NCBI GenBank assembly: GCA_003290165.1
Contig: QNQO01005873.1
Coordinates: forward strand, 310,001-374,000
Direction: 5' to 3'
Origin: Berberis thunbergii
Lineage: Eukaryota; Streptophyta; Magnoliopsida; Ranunculales; Berberidaceae
Length of the DNA stretch: 64,000 nt
The number at the start of each line of letters is the position of its first letter. Position 1 is the first letter of the stretch. The notes beneath the pieces were generated by a model that was not told where the DNA came from, did no database searches, and was given only the letters and a program-made list of their open reading frames with translations. Below, piece after piece: positions 56,255 to 64,000 of this stretch. Made by a program: the position numbers and the translations under genes.

Positions 56255-57200
56255 ATTTTTAATTGTCTTACTGCTTTGCTCTGATTTTGGTCAAAAAATA
56301 ATGGAAATGGAAAAGGAAGGAAGAGGAATAGAACAAAAAAAAAAAGGCAATGTTCTAAAAACGGCTTAGGCAGTTCTAGGCGTTAGAGAAACGCCCAGAT
56401 TAATGGTTGGGCGATGTAGGCGAGGTTTGCGGGGTCTGGGTAGTCTGGGCGAGTTTTTTTTTTTTTTTAATAAGGTTGATTGTGTTCTTATTTTATTTTT
56501 CTTTCCCCTTTTTGGAAATAAACAATTTAATTGTTTTCTTATTCAGTATATATCTAAATGTAGCAAATGATGATTATTTAATGGAATTCTCAAATGATCT
56601 GTCGGTACCAATTTTAGTAATATAGATTTTATCAAACATGACTGAGATTGTTCATGCAATTTGAAGAAAAATAAAGAGTATGTTTGAATATTTGTCCACA
56701 AATTCAACTTTGTATAAAGTACCATCATGACCAACTTCAGTCATTTAAGCTTTAATAAATTTTGTTCATGATTGTTAATTTTTCATGTTTTTAAATTTTG
56801 CATATGTATCTTGGCATTAAATTAGATGTAATTGATAAGGTGTTATACTTAACTTTTGTAAATTATTAAAGTTATAATACAAAACCTAAAATCGCCTAGG
56901 AGCCCGCCTAGGCACCTGTTCGCCGTCCGTCCACCACCTAGCGCTTTTTAGAACACTGAAAAAAAAGTGGAGAAGATTTTAGGTGAAGAAACCAGCCGGA
57001 TTGCTCGGACGCATGTGGAGGGAGGATGAGGATGAACAACACGCAATTATCTTACTGATTTTCTCTGATTTTGGTCAGAAAGAATAACGGAAATGGAGGG
57101 GGAAAGGAATTAGGAATAGAAAGGAAGAAGAGGAGATGATTTTAGGCGGAGAAATCCATCGGATTGCTCGAACGCACGCGGAGGAAGATGGTGAACAGTA
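56255..57200 (+). repeat. Tandem duplication with a MITE inserted in the first copy
   Basis: CTGATTTTGGTCAAAAAATA (56281) and CTGATTTTGGTCAGAAAGAA (57064) start two copies of a segment that goes on through GGAATAGAA and a G/A-rich tract to GATTTTAGGTGAAGAAA and GGATTGCTCGGACGCA. In copy 1 the G/A-rich tract is split by the MITE at 56348-56958. Each copy is about 150 bp without the MITE. Confidence 0.6.
56348..56958. mobile_element. hAT-like MITE, second copy of the family
   Basis: It starts CAATGTTCTAAAAACGGC and ends GCGCTTTTTAGAACACTG. The CTAGGCG/CGCCTAGG subterminal words match the element at 40525-40882. The flanks are A-rich, so the target duplication cannot be judged. Confidence 0.7.
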
Positions 57201-58640
57201 CACAGGGCAGGTGGAAAACGGTGAACAGTACGCGCGGGAGTGGGAAGGAAATTTGTTTTAAACTTAGGTGGCTATTTGCACCCACTGTATTTTTAGGCAC
57301 CCCTCCTAAAAAAATTTAAAAAGAAGAAATAAATTAAAATTTTAAATTCAATAATATTAACACTATGTAATTAATATAGAAATAAGGAAATCATAGTTTT
57401 AATTTTTCACACCACATATTTCCATTTTGCATTTCTTTTAAAAATATAATATGAGTTGTTTTTTAAGGATCACTTCACTTGCGTAAAGTCACCGTTTTAC
57501 GGTTCGCTTTTTGAAAAAAGTCAAGTCATCGAATTTCGCTTTGACTTCGCTTCATGCTTTGACTACCTTGAAGCAAGTGTGCAATTCATTTATTTTTTTT
57601 ATTATTTAGGAGGGGGAGTCCAAAACCTTAACACAATTGGATTTTCAGAAGACCCTTGCATTTCATTAATTTAACAGGTGCTTACAACCATTAAGAATTT
57701 ATTCGAAATAAACAGGTGAATTTTTTTTTTAAATCCTTTAACCCCTCTCACCTCATATGAGAGTTCAAATCATATCATAAATTTGTGATTTCATCCGTTA
57801 CAAGTCTACCATTCAACTAATAATCATTGACAAACATGTGAATTCATCAAGAAGAAAGAACCTCCTTAGTAGCTCCACCCAAAAAGTATCATAAACCTAA
57901 CAATACCTATAATTTAGTTAATTATTATTTTGATTTTCCTTTTATAACCTTCAGCAGCAAAACAAAAGAAAAATAAAATCCTCAAAATTTGGCCTAAAGT
58001 TGAAGCAGGCAGGCAAGCAGCATGTGAAATATAATAATGGCAAAGAAAAAATAAATTAAAATAAAATCCTTCCATCGATCCATGACTATGAGAGATACGT
58101 TTAGAACATTCCATTTGAGAGGAGAGTGGGCCCCACAATATTGGTTTCGGATAAAGATGAACATTAAATTTACGCAAATTAGAATTTCCTCGGCCCACAA
58201 TATTAGAATTTCCTCGTCCGCTTTCTCGCCAGTTAGAATTTTCGCGAATTTACATAATTCAGAAATAACGGCTGTCTGATTTTACACTCGCTTCCGAGTC
58301 TTGTTAGGGGTCGAGGAAGGGAGCGAGGGATGTGTCAATTTACATCAATATGAGTGCATTAGTCTCAAGATACATAACAACACTTATTTCGAAGCATATG
58401 GGTAGTTTTCACCCATCCCTCGCCCTTTTCCCTCGTTCCCTCCTCCGACCCCTTGAATTTTCGCTCGCTTCCTCATCCACACGCCAAATTCAAAACAAAA
58501 CTGCCGTATTACGCGGACAAGATAAACCAGGTCCCACTCGTTAACTTTCTTTCTTTTTTTCCATATATATGCCCCCACCGACTCATGAGCCTCACCCGCA
58601 CAAGCCGTATCAAATCACGAAGCGTCCACTACGGTTCTTA
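57201..58640. other. No gene recognised; one inverted repeat
   Basis: AT-rich. GGGGTCGAGGAAGGGAGCGA (58309) and, inverted, the CT-rich text at 58412-58455 form an imperfect inverted repeat with about 75 bases between arms. No open frame with a motif. Confidence 0.45.
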
Positions 58641-58781
58641 CACGTGTTTCATTCAGAAACACGTCGTCCTGACGTGGGACTGAGTGAGTGAGTTGATTGA
58701 CGTGTCTGAGGAGATTGATTGGCACGTGTGAAAGATCGTTGGGTTCAGGATTTGGTACACGTGCGAAACGTCACCGTACGT
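58563..58781. promoter_or_regulatory. Cluster of ACGT-core (G-box-like) motifs
   Basis: ACGT cores lie within CACGTG at 58641, 58723 and 58758, and at 58661, 58672, 58700, 58768 and 58778: eight in 141 bases. CACGTG and ACGTG boxes are bound by plant bZIP and bHLH factors (for example ABA-response elements). A TATATATG-like box at 58563-58570 would lie downstream of the cluster for a - strand transcript. No gene is recognised on either side, so it may be the promoter of an unrecognised transcript or a fragment. Confidence 0.35.
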
Positions 58782-59484
58782 ACGCTGAGAAGAAGAAGAA
58801 GACATGAAAGAAAAAGGCCAAGACTGGAAAATGGAAAGAGGAGAGAGAAATGTAGGGACAGAACAGGGAAAATGGTTTACAAATATTTGCTATTAAAAAA
58901 AAATTCTTGAGAATAATAGAGAGATAAGAAAATATGATAGTCAAAGGGTGGCAGGGTGTCAACTTGTAGTGGTTGTCTATTGTTTGGTTTATCCCTATAG
59001 CATGCATAGAGTTTACATAATGAAGCCTATATAGACAAGGATACAAATGTATACATGTCTTTTTCACAGACAGCCTTTTATCGGCCATTTCACCCTAAAT
59101 ACATACACCAATTTCAACAAGTAAAACTTAGTAGATTAAGGGTTGGACAATTTTTTTTTTTTTTTTTTTTTTTTTAAAGCAAGCAGGGATTTTAAGGATC
59201 CCTTAATCTTTACATTAATAATAAGAAATCAACTACAACAACTCTTTCAAAGAGAGACACCACAACAAGGTTTTACACATCCCATGAATTTCTAACATTG
59301 GTATGTTAATTATCACCTTCTTTGTTTTGGATTATGCTTCATGTATTTTTTGTTACATTTCCCACCTCTACTGGATCGACGATGGCTTGGTGCATAATTT
59401 GCTTCAGCTTTTGCTATTAGAGCCTTTAGTCTCTCGTATTATTTGCGACCAAACATCTCAGTTCCAATATCATATAATACCTCA

Positions 59485-59566
59485 GGTTTGCTAGTTCCGC
59501 TATATCATCACTACATACATTCATTGGTTTGCTAGTTCCGCTATATCATCACTACATACATTCATT
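59485..59566. repeat. Perfect 41-bp tandem duplication
   Basis: Two identical 41-base units starting GGTTTGCTAGTTCCGC and ending CATACATTCATT lie at 59485-59525 and 59526-59566, near the 3' end of the DUF4283 frame. Confidence 0.95.
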
Positions 59567-60903
59567 GCTTCAAAACTGTTTGAGTGATTTTCGTCATCAT
59601 CTCCATTTCTGTCTCGAATAGTCTCTTGAGGAACCCTTGTGCTCGTATTTGGCTCATGAAAAACCTCATTATATGACCGATCATCTTCGTATGGTTCAAT
59701 GTCACTTTCCTACTCTTCATTATGTACCTCTCGAATATCAGCAATCTTGTCTTCCTCTCCCAACTGCTCTTCATTTAGTACTTGTTGGTTTACAATGATA
59801 CATTCATCATCATAGTTTTGAAGGCTAGCATCATCGTCCAGGGACTGGTCTATGTTATCAATCTGGGCTTTATCTCCTTGCACGATCTCCTGAACAGAAT
59901 GATAAGTATGTTCAATCTCGCCCTCTTCCAGCTCTGGATCTAGACGCAAGGCCTCTATACTGTTAGTCTCTTCTATATCATTGTTCTCATCAACACATTA
60001 CAGGACATTAAATGAATTATTGTGCAACCTAAGGTTCTCCTTATCATTTACCAATTTTTCATTTGTCATTTTGATCTCCACCCATTCTTGAGAATTCTTC
60101 TTAGTAATACTTTGTTGATTTGTTTTCTTACCCCTCTGGCCCAAACTTCTTTCGTACTCCTTTCTACGATTCAATATCTTCTCCTTTTGTTGTTGGACGT
60201 GGACATTAACATCTTCCATACATTTGCCTTTCTCGTACCCAAAAACACGACAATCATCACATAACATAGGCTTCGATGGGTAATCAATAATAACATCATC
60301 AAGCTCTCCGTCTTCTCTACCAATTTTTTTTTTTAGTGGGAATGTCTTTTGTTGGTTTAATCTCTACACACACAGCAACAAAATTTAGTGTAGTGGTTGC
60401 CCTATCAAATCAATTGGGTTTTCCTACATAACTAGCAATGTATCCTAACCTTGCATTACTCCACATATATGTAGGAACATTGTACATATGAATCCAGACA
60501 GAGATAATGGTTACCTCTTTCTTTAGGCACTTGAGATCCTCCTTCCATGGTTTAGTAACCATCATCTTGTCCCTGACTTTAAAGGCTCCCACTTCCAGCG
60601 CAACCTCATGATTTTCCATGTTCGAGAACTTAAAGAAGAAGTACTTTCCATTCGAAGTAACTTCAATGGACCCTTTTGGATTCCATCTACGCTTCACTGC
60701 TAATTTCACTTGACTAAAGGGAGGTGGATTTTCAAAGAACATTCCGACCAATTGGTTTTCCCATATCTCTTTAGCTTCCTGTCGAATACCAGGTGGCATA
60801 TTAATGTATATTCTTGAAGCATCAGATCTGCAAAGTGAACATGAACTCTCGGCTCAGTACAAAGTTTTTTACCACGGAACAATTGACTCCAGCTTCTCAT
60901 CTA
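59567..60903 (-). pseudogene. DUF4283 / zinc-knuckle protein, broken
   Basis: On - from 60903: SWSQLFRGKKLCTEP in one frame, then the DUF4283 core in another (60799-60410): IRQEAKEIWENQLVGMFFEN, KYFFFKFSNMENHEVALEVG and MYNVPTYMWSNARLGYIASY. A further frame (60267-59998) has CDDCRVFGYEKGKCMED, a CCHC-type knuckle in which His is replaced by Tyr, followed by a basic linker. An acidic tail lies at 59949-59710. The order (linker, DUF4283, knuckle, variable acidic tail) is that of LINE ORF1 and related plant proteins that bind nucleic acid. At least three frameshifts or stops interrupt it. Confidence 0.72.
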
Positions 60904-60960
60904 GTTGTCATTTCCTGCTGAACTATGTAGTTCCTGCATGCTCACCGCTTCCTCTCCTTC

Positions 60961-62459
60961 CGACAGAAGGCCGGAGAAGGCCATCACTTGGAATAGGTCG
61001 CAAACAGACTCTCACTCAGCCATCAAATAGATCTGATGAGAATCCTTTTTGCCTGTCACCTACCTGCAACCTCAGCCGAAGAGCGTGGAGGGGAAGGCGA
61101 AGTAGATCTAGGGGTAGGGACGTGGAGGAGGGGAGATGGAAGGGGAGTGGGAGACAGTTCTCTCCGGAAGGGGGTGGGGAGAAAAAAAAATGACAACTTT
61201 AAAGTTATTAAACCTAAAAACTTATGTATTTCTTAATGATATTGGAGGAGCTTGATAAGAATACAACTTTTTTAATTGGGTCATTTGCCCTTCTATTTAT
61301 TTAAATCTATGCCCAAAGGTCACATTACAATCCCTTAAAAAGTAATCGAAACAATGTTGAAACGCTACCCATAGGATAATAAAACCATGCCCCGAGACTG
61401 ATCAAAGGTTGTTATCTACGTTGTTGCGATGTTGTACAAAGATTTGCTTTCTTTATGTTTCTATCTAATTAAGTAGCTATATTTCATGCCTGGAAGTAAT
61501 TCTTGATGGAGCACATATGCTCCTAATAATCAATTGAAAACTCACTAAGTTCACTAGTGCTATATATAACTTGGTTACTATACATCCAATTGTTAGAAAT
61601 GTTCTTAGTGAGTCAGATAGTAAGTTAACTTGAACATGAGCATTCTTCCAAAGGAAAGCATTCGATCATTCTATATTAGACCAATGAACACCATGGATAA
61701 CAAGCCGACTGACCAAGTCGATTAGATTTTCAAAAACTCCTCCACATCATTTTGTGATATTTGAAAACCTTATTAAGATGGCACCAAGGATAACATGCAC
61801 CAGTGCTCAAGAATAAACAATATGATAAGACAAAATGACTAATGATCAACAAAGATAATGAAGGAAGAGTAGGAATCTATTGAGAACTAACTCCAGATTA
61901 AATGCAAAGAAAACTATTAAGATCAATGCAAGAAGAAACAAACCAAATATGTCACAACCTACTATAAGTGTGAAGGTTTTGAAGAAACATACACAACTTA
62001 ATGAGTCCTAACTTAGAATCTTGACAAAAAACGACAAGGACATGAAGAAGACTTGGATGTTCTTAAGGGAGTTGTTACACGGGGTCTAGATGTTCATCGG
62101 AATGCTAGACAAATAGCTAAAATGGAAGGATAAAACATATACCACTACGAGATCAAAAGAACAGCCCAGAGAACAAATATACGCCCTATACTACATGACC
62201 AGAGGAAACAAAACAATCAACCCAACAAAAAATTAGCCAGAAATACCTCCCACTCGAGCTAATTTATATCAGAACAGGAGCACTAACAAAACCAGACAAG
62301 GCATTTACCAACGCATAGAACATGGAGAAGTTTGCACCAATCAACTAACACGATTCAAAGACCCTAATGACGGATGCAAGCTCGACTTGAATCACCAACG
62401 ACAAAATTGACAACAACGGACTCTACCAAACCTTGGCAATTGACACCAAACACGGAGCT
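60961..62459. other. No gene recognised
   Basis: The G/A-rich stretch 61080-61190 is probably the 5' flank of the LINE-like element. The rest is AT-rich with only short frames and no motif. It may hold degraded retrotransposon sequence. Confidence 0.4.
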
Positions 62460-62465
62460 AACATA

Positions 62466-62602
62466 AGCATGATTGGACAGTTTTGTGTTGATGTGAGCAT
62501 GCTTGGACAACTTGGTGCTGATGTGAGCATGATTGGACAGTTTGGTGTTGACTAAGCATGATTGGGCAGTTTTGACGTGATGTAAACATGATTAGACAAA
62601 TC
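62466..62602. repeat. 30-bp tandem repeat, four and a half copies
   Basis: AGCATGATTGGACAGTTTTG and variants start at 62466, 62496, 62526, 62555 and 62585. Confidence 0.85.
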
Positions 62603-62724
62603 AACACTTCTCAGTTACCGGATAAAAAAGCACCCCAAGTCTGTTAGCCGTGATAACATATATGACGAACGAGTAAAACACAACCCACATCAAATACGGC
62701 GAATAAAAGCGTATGGGACAAAGC

Positions 62725-62840
62725 AACAAAAACATCAAATTTGAATACAAGGATCGACATCAACCAAGCAAAGGAAAACGAAGAAACAAAAACATCAATC
62801 TTTAATACGAGGATCGACATCAACCAAGCAAAATAAGACA
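62725..62840. repeat. 60-bp tandem repeat, two copies
   Basis: AAAACATCAAATTTGAATAC (about 62730) and AAAACATCAATCTTTAATAC (about 62790) are each followed by AGGATCGACATCAACCAAGC. The - strand frame across them simply repeats the same peptide. Confidence 0.8.
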
Positions 62841-63070
62841 AAGCAAATCACTCTTCAAATCAGCATAAATGCTTCAACAATTAGGGTTGGTCAGAGCATC
62901 CGAAAGGGAACATCAATAAGATTAGAAATTCAGAATCCCCATTTTACGCGTGGACAACAAAATAAACTCGTCGAAAATTAGTCATACAAAGCAATTGGCA
63001 TACCTAGCAATAAGAAATTAGGACAAAAGTTAGATATGTATAATAAAAACTTCTGGTTTGATCAACCATT

Positions 63071-63635
63071 AAGTAAAAGTTGGACGAACGACTCAACTTA
63101 ACACAGTAAACTTCGAATTGACTAAGATGTCGAGCCAACGAAGTAAAAGTTGGACAAACGAGTCAACTTAACACAGAAAACTTCGAGTCAACTAAGACGT
63201 CGAGCCAACAAAGTAAATGTTGGACGAACGAGTCAACTTAACGCATAAAACTTTGAGTCGACTAAGGCGACGAGCCAACGAAGTAAAAGTTGGACGAATG
63301 AGTCAACTTCACACAGTAAAACTTCGAGTTGACTGAGGCGTCGAGCTAACGAAGTAAAAGTTGGATGAACGAGTCAACTTAACACAGTAAACTTCGAATC
63401 GATTGAGATGTCGAGCCAACAAAGTAAAAGTTGGACGAATGAGTCAACTTAACACAGTAAAACTTCGAATCTACTGAGATGTCAAGCTGCCAACGAAGTA
63501 AAAATTGGACAAATGAGTCAAATTAACATAGAAAACTTCGAATCGACTGAAACATCGAGCCAACGAAGTAAAAGTTGGACAAACGAGTCAACTTAACACA
63601 AAAAACTTTGAGTCGACTAAGACGTCGATTCGACA
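63071..63635. repeat. 70-bp minisatellite, eight copies
   Basis: Units start AAGTAAAAGTTGGACGAACG at 63071, 63141, 63211, 63281, 63352, 63422, 63496 and 63566. Each has GAGTCAACTTAACACAG and ACTTCGAGTCGACT with GTCGAGCCAACG. Similarity is high. By comparison with C, E and F it may be the post-gag array of a further Tat element reaching past the right edge. Confidence 0.88.
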
Positions 63636-63922
63636 AATTCATAATTTAAAGAACAAATTGACATGATTCAAGGAACTACGAATAGATCAAACCAACAAGG
63701 CAAAGGTCAAGACAAAAAGTCAACTTTTTTCGCGAAAACTCTAGTGCATCAAGAAGGATAAAGCCGACCCGTCCCCAGACAAATAATAGCCAAAACACAA
63801 AAGTAGCCATAAAGAAATTTGAAGTAAAACCCGAGATGACTACAACTGGATGAAAAAAAGAGCAAGCAACACACAAGGAGTCAATAAGATAAATTACAGA
63901 AACATGCAATACCATAAAGCAA

Positions 63923-63956
63923 AGTTCTTTTCATTAACAATACTACTTTGTTACAT
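63923..63956 (-). terminator. Probable 3' end of another Tat antisense unit
   Basis: On - the text GATGTAACAAAGTAGTATTG then TTAATGAAAAGAAC resembles the sequence that follows the antisense frames of C (26301-26340, 23535-23570), E (37251-37284) and F (47970-48001). The antisense ORF itself would lie to the right of the window. This is inferred from position and motif only. Confidence 0.3.
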
Positions 63957-64000
63957 CCAGATAAGAAGATGGAGTAGGAGAAGAAATGGAAGCAACAACA

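Larger units (their letters stand above)
59151..60960 (-). mobile_element. LINE-like retroelement remnant with poly(A), minus strand
   Basis: A 25-base T run at 59151-59175 on + is a poly(A) tail on -. Upstream on - lies an ORF with a DUF4283 domain and zinc knuckle, as in ORF1 of plant LINEs. No endonuclease or LINE reverse transcriptase is present. It may be an ORF1-only LINE derivative or a retroposed copy of a DUF4283 gene. No target duplication was identified. Confidence 0.5.

Noticed and set aside
62644..62841. 65-codon - strand frame with a repeated hydrophobic peptide
   Set aside because: It is a direct translation of a 60-bp tandem repeat with no other gene signs.
1..64000. tRNA or rRNA genes
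   Set aside because: No cloverleaf with A and B boxes and no rRNA core sequence was noticed by eye; primer-binding sites match only tRNA 3' ends.

Overview
The window looks like transposon-dense heterochromatin of a flowering plant, probably a eudicot. It is AT-rich, its captured genes have introns with GT-AG borders, and its repeats are plant-specific: Athila-type and Tat/Retand-type Ty3/gypsy elements, CACTA, hAT and PIF/Harbinger DNA transposons, and a LINE-like DUF4283 ORF. I see no intact free-standing host gene. All function calls were made by eye from translated motifs, without database searches.

Left third (289-22152): two Athila-like elements share a central LTR (partial LTR, internal A, LTR, internal B, LTR). 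Both internal regions encode only gag, a damaged protease and the integrase C-terminus; reverse transcriptase, RNase H and the integrase core are missing from both at the same place. Internal A is split by an 8.8-kb CACTA element (3369-12166) with a 3-bp target duplication (GTT). That element carries host gene pieces on one strand: the 5' exons of a WNK kinase, ten open exons of a Raf-like MAPKKK kinase domain, one LRR exon, an unidentified exon pair and the last two exons of a plastid-type HSP90. It is a multi-gene Pack-CACTA and the most interesting object here.

Middle (22153-50833): a nest of Tat/Retand-type elements. Element C (+ strand, 22153-29760) and element E (- strand, 34363-50833) have gag and protease, then tandem repeats, then a long antisense ORF, and no reverse transcriptase. 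Element D (+, 31572-34362) is a truncated copy with reverse transcriptase. Element F (+, 39637-49149) still has RNase H and integrase and sits inside the gag of E. A hAT element lies in the first LTR of F and a MITE lies in that hAT. A CACTA transposase pseudogene lies at 30255-31560.

Right part (50834-64000): mostly unannotated AT-rich DNA with a CACTA MITE inside a Tourist-like MITE, a 1.5-kb hAT element, a DUF4283/zinc-knuckle retroelement with a poly(A) tail (- strand), a cluster of ACGT-core/G-box motifs, and a 70-bp minisatellite next to what looks like the 3' end of another Tat antisense unit running off the right edge.

The elements form layers. Pack-CACTA lies in Athila A, the Athila array lies in the gag of Tat C, and C lies in an older LTR. 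On the right, MITE lies in hAT, hAT in the LTR of F, and F in E. No product works together as a host pathway. The autonomous-type copies (D, F) could once have supplied enzymes to pol-less relatives (C, E), but every copy seen here is broken.
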